This document shows, piece by piece, positions 24,896 through 38,200 of a stretch of DNA of 64,000 nucleotides; the stretch's first letter is position 1; every line of letters starts with the position of its first letter. The translations under genes and the position numbers were made by a program. The DNA is from Branchiostoma belcheri (lineage: Eukaryota; Chordata; Leptocardii; Amphioxiformes; Branchiostomatidae), in assembly GCF_001625305.1 (NCBI RefSeq), contig NW_017804087.1, positions 1,731,864 to 1,795,863 on the forward strand. Reading direction: 5' to 3'. Below the pieces are notes generated by a model. The model was given only the letters and a program-made list of their open reading frames with translations, did not search any database and had not been told where the DNA came from.

Positions 24896-25212
24896 TAATG
24901 GCAAAGGCAAGGCTCGTGCGAGTATCGTTCTATGCATTATAAACTCGAGTCAGAAAATGTTTCCCGTATTTTTGCGAAGAGTGGACTTTTGGGGTGGGGT
25001 CAGTTACCGCAGATTGACAAGAAGGTCAAATTGGCAAAGGCAAAGCTTGTGCGGGTATCGTTCTATGCATTATAAACTCGAGTCAGAAAAACTTGCCTCA
25101 CAGATATCAGTATGCTATGGGGTAGGCTTGATTCAACGTTACATTGAAAAATGACCAGAAAATTGGCTTTGAAAATCCTATTTTACTGTCCTGAAATCAA
25201 TTTGAGTGCTTC
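24896..25212. repeat. local duplication plus family B and C fragments
   Basis: GGCAAAGGCAAGGCTCGTGC to ACTCGAGTCAGAAAA (about 24900-24957) is repeated at about 25034-25092. Between them lies a family B core (GTTACCGCAGATTGACAAG, about 25001). After the second copy comes a family C right part (ATATCAGTATGCTATGGGG, AATCCTATTTTACTG). Confidence 0.6.
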
Positions 25213-25954
25213 GACGTCAAAAAATCCATAGCAACAATGTCACCTATGGGCATATTGTAAACCATATGTCCATACGATTGAAAAGCCCAGCCTGTTGCTA
25301 CCATTTAAGGCAACGGATATATAGTGAATGTAGAAATGCAATTAAATGCCAATTACTGTATGAAAAGCTAGCCATATATACTTCCCTGGGGGGAGCGAAT
25401 GGCATTTTCTGAAAAACCATAGAAGAACACTTCATTCAAACACAAAGCGGTAACAACATTACTGTTGCCATGGCAACAGGTGACGCACACTGTTGCGAAG
25501 CAGCCACAGAAATAATTAGATTAAGGTCCCTCTGAAAGACTGAAGTGCTCGATGTGTACTGCAGATGAAAAAAAAAACAATATGTTTTATCTATAAAAGG
25601 TGCTTACAATTAAAGTTCTAGGCCTTAAGGACGCCATACCTCTATGAAATAATTGGCGTTTTTTTGTGTCTTTTTTATGTATTTTTTCAACTTTGCCACA
25701 TAACAAGTATGTAACCGAATGGCAAAACATGACCAAGCCTCTCTAAACCCATGTCTAAAATAAAAACGTAAGAAATTATAAGTACAATAAGGGAAACACA
25801 AGAATGACGTAACACGAATGTATGTAAACACATACAGCTAAAACGAAAACAATCGCAGATGAAAATAATAGATAAAACCAGGTTATCGCTACTAAATAAA
25901 TTATAATTAAATGAAGAGATGATATTCAATAATGACAACTATAATGAGGCAATA
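25213..25954. other. non-coding, AT-rich, nothing recognised
   Basis: No exon or repeat assigned. Confidence 0.4.
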
Positions 25955-26130
25955 TTTATTCCCATGGTAGTGGTGTATGTTTAACTCCCATACTCTTTTC
26001 CGAATGTTGAGTGCTAAGCAGAGAAAGCAGTGTGTACCATTTTAAAGTCTTTGGTATGACTCGGCCGGGGATCGAACTCACGACCTACCGAATGCAAGGT
26101 GAACACCCTACTTACTCACAATTGCACCGG
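25955..26130 (-). mobile_element. second tRNA-derived SINE-like element
   Basis: Read on the minus strand the head is GACCGGTGCAATTGTGAGTA with a B-box-like GAGTTCGATCCC (about 26067-26078), followed by a body ending in CATACACCACTACC. It differs from the 19344/47880 family. It ends about 45 bp before the acceptor of the exon at 26175, so it lies in the preceding intron. Confidence 0.5.
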
Positions 26131-26174
26131 TCATCAACATGCATCAACCGTTGTTTTCTGTTGTTATTTTCCAG

Positions 26175-26264
26175 TGGCTAACCCAGAAGAACAGGCCGCC
26201 AGACAAGATTCAACTTCAAGAGAAGAAGGAAAAGGATCTCCCCGGCTAAATGGAGTCATTGCAA
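26175..26264 (+). CDS. PDE1: probable upstream PDE1 exon (alternative N-terminus)
   Basis: A pyrimidine-rich acceptor (TTGTTATTTTCCAG) precedes a 90-base segment open in one frame. It reads ANPEEQAARQ...GSPRLNGVIA, a hydrophilic charged peptide, and ends at a donor (GCAA|GTACGC). It starts with two bases of a split codon and ends with one base, A. That base completes AGG with the first two bases of the exon at 29290, keeping the PDE1 frame. The other two frames stop. Its own upstream partner must end with one base of a codon; I did not find it, so it may lie outside the window or be a small unrecognised exon. I recognise no homology. Confidence 0.5.
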
Positions 26265-29200
26265 GTACGCATTGTTTCAGTTAATAAGATTAAAATTGTT
26301 TCATTTAGGACTTTATTTACTGATTTCAGGTCCAAATCCACTCTATTGTAGGGTGTTACTAAGCAAAATTGTATTTGTAATTGTATTTATTGTAAAGAGT
26401 ATGAGCTAGAGACAATAGGCATGCAACTTGTGTCGTTCTTGCTGATTGGCTGTTGATATAATTTGCTTCACTACATGTGAAAAGCACTGTATGGGGGTTT
26501 CGATAATATTTTACCGAAAAGCACTGTATGGGTATTGAGGACTACGTGGGGGTATTGAAACACTTCATATTGAAGAGCACTGCATAGAAAAGAGGACGGA
26601 GATGTCCGAAGTCCGAATTATTGTGGTATTTACAATCTCTCAGTCACACATTACACTAAAATGTACAATTTTCCAAGTAAAATAAGAGTCCGCCTTGCCG
26701 AAGTCAAGGAAAGATTTTAGAAAGCACTCGCGACGCCTCTCAGCAAAATCGTTCACTTCCGCGCATCTAAAATGTCAATTAGTGTTAATGGATGTCGCAA
26801 AAGACTGGGACAATCTCATCTGAAACGGGAATAACGCTCAAGGTCGGCGACGTGTGGGAATCAAAGCAGGGAATTCTATCGACGTGCGCTGTGTCTAATG
26901 TCTGTCATCTGTCAGTTCAGGTTGATAAATAACTAATCATACTACCTCTCAACTACACTTTCTGACACTTTCTTTACTCTGAATTTTTTGCCCACGACTT
27001 TCAGCCATTCGGTGAAAACTCTCATCCGCTTTCGTTATACTTAAAGGGACAATTATGAAACTTTTACGCAACCTGAAAAAAATGTCTGTGTTTTTGCAAT
27101 TAACTGCCAATTTTGAACACATTTGTGCAATTATCTCACATTTCTGATATGTTGAAAGTTATTGAAAATGACAATCTAGATGAGAACATTTCCATTATTA
27201 TATTTGCAGTTCCGGTGCAAAAATCTTACATAATGTCGCTTTTATGTTGCATAATCCGGCTTGTAAAAGATGAGAGTGCGAAACACGTCATAACCGTTTA
27301 CGGAATAATGATTAGCTCTAGTCTGCTCGTGCATACGTCACATTAATTTTGATCACGTTAGGTGGCAGGAAAGGTGCGTTTAGTCGCCTACATGTCTGTA
27401 TAAAATTATCCCTTTTTGTGGACGACAGGCTTGTAATTTGATCGCGATGAAAGCAAGCTGTGTTAGAGACTGTGTGGATCAGTGGTGGCGGCAGTGTACT
27501 GTATCAGTCCAGAGAAATATCCTCCGTAATTTCAAAGGACGGGCGACATCAGACGAGTCATCTTTTCATGTTTTGTGACGATAGGGCTCATCATTGGCGA
27601 GTCAGCTGTCTTATTTGTCGCGACCACTTCTTCACATTGACCAGGGAAATCGCCAACGAGGAACTACCGTAAATTTTTTTCAGCATATGCCACCAGTGAG
27701 TACTCAGATACAGCCGTCTACGAGGTAGTCAAGCGGCTATTTGGAAAGGTTGAGTGGCGATAGGTGCCATCATAAGCGAGTCAGCCGTCTTCAATCTACT
27801 TATTTGTCGCGACCACTTCTTTACATTGACCAGGGAAATCGCCAACGAGGAACTACCGTAAAATTTTCTTAACATATGCCATCAGTGAGCACTCAGATAC
27901 AGCAGTCTACGAGATAGTCAAGCGGCTATTTGGAAAGGTTGAGAGGCGATAGCGCCCATCATAAGCGAGTCAGCTGTCTTGAATCTACTTATTTGTCGTG
28001 ACCGCTCGTCGTGGTCACTTTGCCACGAAAATCGCCAACGAGGAACTACGGATTTTTTTCATCATATGCCACCAGTGAGCACTCAGATACAGCAGTCTAC
28101 TTGGTGTTCTAGCGCCTAGTGGAAAGGTTGAGAGGCGATAGGGCCCATCATAAGCGAGTCGGCCGTCTTGAGTCTACTCATTTGTCGCGACCACTTCTTC
28201 ACATTTACCAGAAAAGTCGACCAACTACGGAAAAATTTGTGGCATATGCCGTCAGCGAGCACTCAGCTACAGTAGTGTACTCGGTGTTTTAACGGCTACT
28301 TGGAAAGGTTGAGTAGCGATAGGGCCCATCATAAGCGAGTCAGCCGTCTTCAATCTACTTACCTACCGCTTGATCACATTGAACAGGAAAATCGACAAAC
28401 TACGGGAAGATTTGTAGCATATGCCGTCAGCGAGGACCCAACCAAAGCAGTGTATACGACATTTTAGCACTTACTTGGAAAAGTTTAATGGCGCTAGGGC
28501 CCATCAACACCAAGTCTTGAGTCTACAGATGTACTTATTTGTCGCGACCACTCCAGCGTCTTGACCACATTGACCAGGGAGTTCTCAAACGACGAACTAC
28601 GGGAAATTTTATCGTCAGGGAGCAGCCAACCAAAGCAGGCTACGCGGCAGTTTGATTAGCGCCGCCTTGGAAAGATTGAGTGGCGACAGCGTGCACCATA
28701 AGCAAGTCAGCGGTCTTGAATCTACTCATTTGCCGCGACCGCTTGATCACGTTGACCGGTGAAATCGACAAAATTACGGGAACATTTGTAGCATATGTCG
28801 TCAGCGAGCACCCAACCAAAGCAGTCTGCGAGGTAGTTCGGTGCCTAGTGGAAAGGTTTGAGTGGCGACAGCGTGCACCATACGCGAGTCAGCGGTCCTG
28901 AATCTACCTGAATTTGCCGCGACCGTTTGATCACATACCAGGGAAATCGACAAACTACGGACGTATTTTCAGCATATGTCGTCAGAGAGCATCAATTCAA
29001 AGCAGTGTACGCGATAATTTAGCGCCTACTGGAAAGGTTTGAGTGGCGACAGCGTGCATCATAAGCAAGTCAGCGGTCTTGAATCTACTCATTTGCCGCG
29101 ACCACTTCTTCACATTGACCAGGGAAATCGACAAACTACGGACGTATTTTCAGCATATGTCGTCAGAGAGTACTAAAGTACAGTCTTCTGCGTGGTATTT

Positions 29201-32200
29201 TAGTGCCTACTCGAACTGTTAGAAAGACTTCTCTCTCAGAAAGTGTGTTGGTCTCAGAAAGTGTGACGCACGGTCTCTTTTCCACACAGGGAGAGAGTCG
29301 TACAGCGTGTTCCGGTCCAGGAGAAGGTTCGGAAGCTCGTCGTCCAGGAGCCTCAGTGAAGACGGAGCCTGCCTCGGGAGAAAAGGCGAGCCGGCCCGAG
29401 AGACACCCATGGACTCCCCGGAGGCAGCCGAGAAGGCGTCCAAAAGGTAACGTTGAAAGCTGATATCCTCCGTCCATATCGTTTGACCTTTGTTTTGTTT
29501 ACGTTAGGTATTGGTAGAGGATTATGGAGAGGATCTACAGTTTGCATTAGAGGGTTTAGGGAAAATGGCCACATGGGGCGTATAGAACATCAATGGAATA
29601 AACATCATCGGTCTACCTTTTCATTACTCTAAACATATGGATTTAATTTCGCAAAATTTTTATTTTTATTTTTGCATATCAAAGACACTTTCTTCCAGAT
29701 TTAGCATAGCTGCGATTCTAAACAAAGACATCAAGAATTAATTGAATTTTCAGTGGACGGCTTTGTTGTATAAGCCATTTTGATACGCCTTTAAGGATAG
29801 AATGGGAATGGAGTAGATATTATACACATAGTAAGTTACTTGTCAAGACATATTCTCCTTTTTTAAAAAAAAGAGTATGAAAAATTTTAGACTGCATGCG
29901 GCTTTATTAAGATTGGACAGTGGATTTCCATCAGATCTTTTATTTACTAACAACAACCAGTCCTATATTCAGCCTTTAAAGTCTGTTTCAAATCATATTC
30001 ACAATACAAATCATAAATTGTAAATTACAAATGAGCACGTACACCCACAAATATACAGCAATATGTTTAATAGACAATATTTTACAAAATTAAAATACAT
30101 AGCAGTTATTGTTTCCAGTTTCTCTTTTTTTCATTTTTGTTAAAAAAAGGGAATTCCTTGCGGTTTGCCATTGCATTGACTTTCTGGATATGACCAGTTC
30201 TCCTCAATTGAAAACGGACATATTCTAGCAGCAGGGACTTCAGCACCAAGGAAAGGTCAAATACCCTCTTCTACAAGGAGCTTTCCACATAAGTGCTTTC
30301 TGTGTAATTCAAGATACTTTAGAGAGCATTTTGGCCCAGTATCCACTCTATTCTAACCCCGGATTGCCCTTCTCAATTGCTTCTATCCTGAATAATCTGT
30401 AGGGAATTGACCAGAGAAGCCAACTAAAGCTAGAATACCCCAATTTCGCGATTCTTATGCCTAACATATAGCGTACGTAAAGGTACATCTTTTATTAGTC
30501 GAGTGAAGAAAAAGAACATTTACATATTTTCCAAAGGAACCAAAAGCAATTTCACGGCAGCAAAACTTGATTTTCAAAGTCAATTTTCTGCTCCTTTCTA
30601 AATGTAGTAAGTTGAGCCAACCCTATCCCATAGCATACTGATATCTGTGAGGCAAAAAAATACGATGTCGCTAGCTGACGGAAAATGTCTGTTTTTTTTC
30701 TGCATCCTATGCTTCCTTTGTTTTTTTTGTGGTAGTCAAAATCGTAGCTTGACTTTTATCTTCAAGTATGAAAAGATGACAAAATGTTTTCTTAAAGATC
30801 GAATTTCATGTAGGCATATAACTTACCAGAATAGGCCTATGGATTGCAATAAGAGACATCAGTGTACTCCAGGGTACAGTGTTTTCACTGCTTTCTTCAT
30901 TGATAGGTTTTGGGGGTAATCTAAAGGTAGGATTAGGCAGGCATATAGCGATAGAAATCCCACACGTCCGGGGGATTAGGCCGTGTTTTAACGGCTTAGC
31001 GTACGGGAAGGTCAGGCAGTGGCCGCCCGACGGTATAAGGTCGCTTTCACGTAAATAAAGTTAATACCCAAAATACGTAGTTTCCGTACAGATGCGTCCA
31101 TAGAGAAATTGTGTGCAAAACAAGGCATTCTAGTGCAAAATATTGGTGAAAAATATCTTGATTTGCATACAAGTGCATAATTTGATTTGCATGCAGATGC
31201 AATTTCAAATATCCACCGAATGCCTGCATAACATCAAGGGGATTTTTTGAAGCATCTTTGCACCAAAAATTGAAGTAATTTATTTCAAAACATATTCACA
31301 TGATTGTAATTTACTTCTAGACAAGAAAAGACTCTGATTTAATGTTTTGTTTCTTACTTTTATGCAGTGATATGTGATGCTGGCTGAGTATATGTGAATC
31401 TGAATCTGAATCAAAATCAACCATTTGTACAATGATTGAGTAAAAATTTTAAACTGTAGGAACCTTGTTTTTTTCGGCCCGCCTTGTTTTTTTTGCCCGC
31501 TCGCATTAGATTTGGAGTTTGCAGAGGATGTCATCCATAAAATTTACGTGCTGTTGCCTAAGCATAAGGCAGCGAGTGCGTGTTCATAGTTCTGTGCATG
31601 TCCTTTCCTTCTCAGATTCACGTAAAAGTTTATGGATCGTGATGTCAGAAAGATAACGCCATTGGCATGAGTTTTCGCTAATTGAACTGGCTCCTAAAAC
31701 TAATCCCGGATTAGCGATTTAATCTGAGATAGCTTCGTTTAAAGCCATGAATCATGAAAACTAATTTGGGATAAAAAGATAAAAACACGTATCAAAGTTT
31801 CTAGGGTCGATTAATTCTTCTTTTTTAAAGGCTTCCAATGAAATTTCAGACCAAGTTTGTTGTTTCAAAGTCAATTTTCTCAATCGTCATAGGCCAGTTC
31901 TAGACATTTTTTAGTTTTACCAAAAACCAACTGGCTAACAGACTTTTTAGTCCATACATGTAGTTGGAAAATACATAGCTATGTACTAAACAGAGATCCC
32001 AAAAACAAATAGGTGTACATGTAGTTGGAAAATACCTGTACATGTACATAGCTGTGTACTAAACAGACAAACCAAAAACAATTTTATCTCCCCATGATTT
32101 AGTAGCCTTGTCCATTAACCTCCATTGACCTGGAAGGTTTGTCACCTGTCAGATACTGTTGTTGATAAATGGCTAAGTCTACAAAATGGCTGTAAATATA

Positions 32201-35200
32201 CTGTATATAACGTTACATGTATATGGTAAGCCCATATGCATGTATATACATTCTTAGTCTATACATGTAAGGTTTAGGTCATTTTGAAGGTCGTTTGTTG
32301 CAGCGTTTTTTGAGGAAGGGTCGCTTTCTGGATTCCAAAGGCTGACGCGATGTTATCGCTGACGTCTGCAGCAGTACGTAATGATGTGGGGATTTTGACA
32401 TCCGGCGCCCCATATTTTACGCCCAACCCGTTTCAATTAGGCAGTTATCAGTCGTGAATCACTGTGAAAACTACGCTTAATGCTGTCAATCTAGGTTTAG
32501 GGAGCACGTCGGCAGAACGTACTGCTCCAAATAATTTTGTGCCCTCCTTTGTGAAACAAAAAATGTATTGGAAATACGGAGAGGATTATATGATATATTT
32601 CAATCTGGTATTGCATCTTTTCCTGAATACTTCCACACACCGCCAACATGCTCCCAACCGGCACATGCTGAGTCAATCAACTGTCCAAATCACCTCCCAG
32701 CCACCAAGTAACTGAAGCCATGTTATATAGGACAAGCAGAGACACAAACATACAACTCAGCCATCCAAAACAATACTCCCGTACCCAGAAGTAATGGTCT
32801 GACTTGGACTAAATTATTCTGTGTTTTCTCCTTTACAGGTTAAGAGATATCCTTGCCCATCTAGAGGATGACGCCATCCCTAAGAAAGACAGAAGAAGTG
32901 CCATTGAATACGCAATAACAGTGCTGGACGCAGTCGCAGCCGAGGGCGAATCGTAAGTTACCATGTATATGTTCTGTATCTTCTTCCATCCGTCAGTCTC
33001 AAAAGACTATCGTACGACCACTGTGCAATGATCGTAGGACGATTGTATGTGACCAAGCCATAACATTTGATGACATCCCACATAAACATTCTGTAAGAAT
33101 CCTGCATTGGCAGACTGAAACTCGTACTGCCAAGTTCCCTCAGTTTGGGAACGTAGGACAATCGTACCATGATTGTACGACTATAATACAGTATAGGACA
33201 GTACATGCGGCTTACTACAACATCACGCAATTGATAAAACTGAAACGTGCACAACCGCATACACACCCTCTTATAAGACAGTACATGCGGCTTACTACAA
33301 CACCATGCAATCCTCCCCACCGCGTTATCTTACACCAACATCTGCCGACAGACGTGCCATCTTCACGCAATTATGGATCATAAACACCTCCAATAACCTA
33401 AGCCATAACAGCAGCTATTAAAGAAAGCTCCTCGCCAGAAGCTGCAGCCTTTCAAAGCGATTTGCGTCGTGCTGGGCGTGACAAGGAGACGATTCAGATC
33501 AACGTTATCCCCTTTACTGCCCACAAGGAGGGGCATTGTACACACCCTATAGGCTCTTTCTCATTTAAATGTACAGAATACCAGTAACGGAGATGCGAAA
33601 AGATCCACAGTTTTTTGCTTTTGAATTATCTTTTAGGAGCAATGGAGCATAAGCACAGGCATTTAAAAAAGGCAACTTTCTTATATCAGGCAAAGTTTAC
33701 TACCAACATTGAAAGTAACAAACAACTGTTACGGAGGCATTCATTACTGTAAAACATTTGTTCAGCAAAGGTAGCTAAATGTATCATGTAAACACTTCAG
33801 AATCTTTCTTCTCTCTCCTTTAAGAAAGGCAGAAAAGTTGCAAAATGTCATCAAAATGGCAGTTTTTCATATAAGTGGCTCTATCTAAATTTTGCGACCG
33901 TCTTACTTGAGTGGTAACAGAGGTTACAGAAATCCGCGTCTTGCATGTCAACCAAACCTAGTGTTGTGGTAAATTTTTTGTGAAACCATCGAGCTATAGT
34001 GGTGAAATGTAGTAGGTGTAGTGGGAAAGTGAAGAAAGCAATGATGAGTTGCGTGATTTGGCTCATATCTAGTCGTAAAGAGTGGCGACAGCATTTTGCA
34101 CATTTGAATGAGAGCGAGCCTATAGCTTATAGCTATAACACACTGGTGCTCAAGATAAAGAGAGGAAAGATACAAGCACATAAGTCTACGTATCAGTCTA
34201 AGCCGTTTAAATGTGGCTATTTCGCCATTGAGTGCTTTCCTAAATGGGGGTAGGAATTTACAAATGTGCGTAAAATCACTGAATATATGACTTGAGTTAG
34301 TTACCGTTAGATAAATTGCTCAAAAAGTCGATCTGGAACAGCCAATCTTGTCTATGTAAGGAATGACGACCTTTATGGCACATTTTTGCCACACTGGCCA
34401 GCTCAGGCCACAACAAAACACGATGAAGAGATGCAGTTAACAGATACAAAATAAAACTATCATTACATAAATTCAACTTCCCCTTGCTTTTCAGTCATAG
34501 TACAGATAGATGAACAGATGTGTTTTTCTATGGAAGGTTTGTCTAGTTGCATCAGGAATATGGACATTTTAACAGTGCCTAGGTGTATAAAGTAGGGAAA
34601 ATATGTTTAGCACAAACCTATACAGCTTATTCCTCTATTTACTACTAGACTAAGTATACTACTAGTATATACATTCTATTACCAAATGGCATTCGTCCTC
34701 TTCTCAATTCAAGTTACAATATTTACGCTTTAATATCTTTCTACAAAAGGGTTTAGAAAAGTAGGCTTTAGTAGATGCCTTGTGTCTGCTTAAATCTATA
34801 TCACTAACGTGCTGCTGTAGAAAGCATAGTGATTATTAAAAAGGTATTTAGTTATTCTTGCTTTCTATTACAAAATCAGTTTTTTTTCTCGTAAACCTAC
34901 CTACTTGGCAAAGATGTCATTGGGTAGAAGAACCATAACATTACGCATGTTTTAAGCAGTGTAATGACATGTGTTGTGGGTCCCTTACGTTCATTCAATG
35001 GCCAAAGTATATTCATCATTGCATTGTATTGTACGCAGTAAGCTTTTCCTGTACAATGTGGCCAATGCTCGTTGGTGTGTAACCTACCCATTGTATAGGC
35101 CACATGTTACCCGCATGCGTAACTATCTGCCGATTTTTCCCACTATCCCACCGCTGCCACCATGAATGAAGTGTGCTCTATGCACATGACACGCCCCTCA

Positions 35201-38200
35201 GTCCCCAGTCCCGGAACAGAAAATCTTGCTCTGAGAAGCCAGTGGGAAAGGGAGATAGGTAACTCAATTCATTAAGTGTTGTATGTACATATATGGGTGT
35301 TGTATATAGTTTGTGTAGTCTTTAGGGTTTTTCTTAGAACAACCCTAACCTCGGTTCCAGGGTCAGGGCTGGTACTGGAGAGGGTAGCCTGACTAAAACA
35401 CACTTTAAGCAGCCCTCCCATTGATCAGGCCCCTACGAGATGGGCTCCATCTAGCCAATGAGAGGTTGTGTTACAGGCCCACTTGGAGAGTGCAGGAGAG
35501 GAGGAACCCTAGAACCGAGGCACACCAAACCCTGAACTTTTAATTATCATTATGATATGACTTCAATGAGTATATGAACCGTGTCTGGGGAAAATTCTAC
35601 ATTCATGGAAACGTGTAGACTATCCAGAATCGTGCCTGATCCTATTACCCATTCAGGCATAGAGCTAGATTTGGTTCCACGGTTCTGGGTACGATTTTCA
35701 ACTAGAAAGGCCAACATTTTCTCGAGAGCAAATGCAGCATATTTCACTTCATCTCAAATCCCCCATACAAAAATAGCCTATTCCAAAGTCACCCCTGGGA
35801 AAAAAAGAACACCTCCATATCAAATTTCAGGTCATTTGTCCAAAGAAATTGAATCCATTTCACTAAACGGCTGGAGAAGAAAGAGGAGAAGAGACAAGAA
35901 GAAAATCAAATTATATATTTCATATATTGTATGGAGTGAAACAAAATTATGGGACTATCATAGAAAGCCCTCATGAAGAGATACGAATGATATATCTAAT
36001 GCTACCTAGTGATGCCTTGTGAATTCAATTTCATTAGAAACGTTATGCAATTTAGATGTAGGAGAAGATATTTGGTCTAGAGATTCCCAAACACTGCATT
36101 GACTTATTGTTATACTTATAGTGATATCATCCACCTATCAAATAATGTAGCCGCTATACAAGCAGTTTGCTGGCAGTAATTTAGATTATTGACACGGCGA
36201 CTGTGAGTCTAGTAAAGTTATGAAAGTCAACATGATGACCTTTTCAGAAGATTGTCCATGTTAGCACGGATATCCTGATATGTACTAAGCCTCGATACCA
36301 GGTTTTTTTCCGGGGCCAAAAAATACTACAATCCACAATTGTACCAGTTTGATTCAAATGAATAAGTTATTAAAAAAACTCTTTGCACACCTATAATGAT
36401 CGCCAAGCAATGGGGAGCTTAAACTTAGCGTAACAACCAAGCAATTCGCTCGTATGATTCCAATTGCACTTACCCTGGTCAGATTTCAAATCTGACTGAA
36501 ACATTTTGGTGATAGGGCTCACATGTTTCAGATTCATTTGTAAAATTTATGTAAAAAAAAAAGCCATCAAGTGCCAACTACCTAAGTTTTAGATCATAAA
36601 AAACACACATTTGCATGGGGATTCCAACCTCTTTATTGTCCAAATAGTCCACAACTAGAAATTCTATACGGCGGAAACTATCGTGAATGCATGACCCAAA
36701 GATACACCTCTGAACCCTCAAGACCACATACAATATAAGACAGTTCCTTAACATTGATTAGCTGCACAACCAAAATATGGCTGACATCCTGTTATCAACA
36801 AAATAAAAGGACTAGACCCTTGCCTAACCTAACATCCAGCTTCCCCAAAACCATTCCAAATGAAAAAGTTTTATTTGGTTTCAGAATGTGTTAATTATCT
36901 ATCTGTCTTTGCCCAAAAACAGCGCACTAAAGCAGGAACTGGAAGCTTGGCATCCAGGCTAGGCCATATCAGGACACACAGCCAACTTTTGTAAAGGTCA
37001 ACGGGTCGACTTTCATGAGCTTTCCCGGTATGAAAGAGTCGTCTGTAACGGCACGTTGTCCAATCATCTTGTTTTTAAGTTCGTGACAGTCTCATCCTAG
37101 GCGCGCATTTACTGATGCTTTATTCATGAATACCCGGCTGTAAGTGAGGTCTAAATGGAAACTGAAATGAGAATGTCATGGCTGGAGGCAACCACAGAGA
37201 AGGCTTACGGAAATTTGGCCAGTTGGTGGTCTAACTCTACCGTGAAATATGGGTAGGATTCGCCATAAGACCGTCAAAGAGCAAAACGACGCTATCATAG
37301 CTTGCACTTGTGAACCTCGCGGAAAATTGCGGAAATTTGGCCCTACAGTAGTGATTTATTTTCCCCGGGTGGCTGAGAAAAGTCGATGAAAGGGAAGGAA
37401 CCCTGCCAAGAAACTCTGCAGGTCTTTACAGTATGGGGGTACTTACCGGCACTGCACGAAAACATATCTTTGAGCACACATTAAAGATGCGTAAGGTACA
37501 GGTGAAGAAACGGGACCTTTACGCATGCTTTAAGGTGTGTGTAAACAGAGGATTTCATGCAGTGTATGGTGCTCACGTCACGTGTTCTATCTACGGAATA
37601 CGATATTAAAGCGTAACTTTAAAGCAGGTTTGGGATATTGGATTGCATCTCTGGGAACGTTGCAGTCTGTATAATATTACAAGAACTTTGATACGCACGC
37701 GGTATAGTCACCGTATCATGGCTTTATATTTGATATTCTTACCAACATTTCTGTGATATTGTATGATTGGTGGGGATTATAGGGTGAGTAAGTGCGTGCT
37801 CCTATTTGACACATCACTACTGTCGCATAAAACAAGCTATGGTGTGCATATATCTATTATAGTAAACGCTTGTTAGAGATTTCCAAATACGGCCGCCAAC
37901 TTGAATTGTACTCGCGCGAGAGCACATTTGAACGGGACCTCGCGTGAGTTTGCACCAGAGCGTGGCTAGGACGGAATTACCAACTTTACATGGGCTTGGG
38001 ATTAAACTACAGAGGAAAGTGTGGTAGATACAATGGAATGGTACAGGTGGCGTTGTATCAAAAGTCTTGTGGGGTTCTCCATTTCCATCTGCACAGGAAA
38101 CTGGTTCCAGACGAGGATGACCTCAGCGAAGTTGAACCGGATGCAGTTCCCACGGAGGTCCGTGATTGGTTGGCGTCGACCTTCACGCGACAGATGCAGG

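Larger units (their letters stand above)
32953..38096 (+). other. large PDE1 intron (5.1 kb)
   Basis: 33000-33190 is rich in CGTACGAC/GATCGTAGGACG words. 33197-33231 and 33277-33311 are an 80-bp-spaced direct repeat (GACAGTACATGCGGCTTACT). It also holds a palindromic element (35325-35533) and a family A MITE (37450-37564). A possible alternative first exon at 37990 abuts the next exon. Otherwise nothing recognised. Confidence 0.55.

Noticed and set aside
27550-29215. CRISPR-like or protein-coding repeat array
   Set aside because: Units are 175-192 bp, diverged throughout, without short identical repeats and unique spacers, and have stops in all frames.
32958-33320. 120-codon minus-strand open frame in a PDE1 intron
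   Set aside because: It spans direct repeats and CGTACGAC-type words; no motif.
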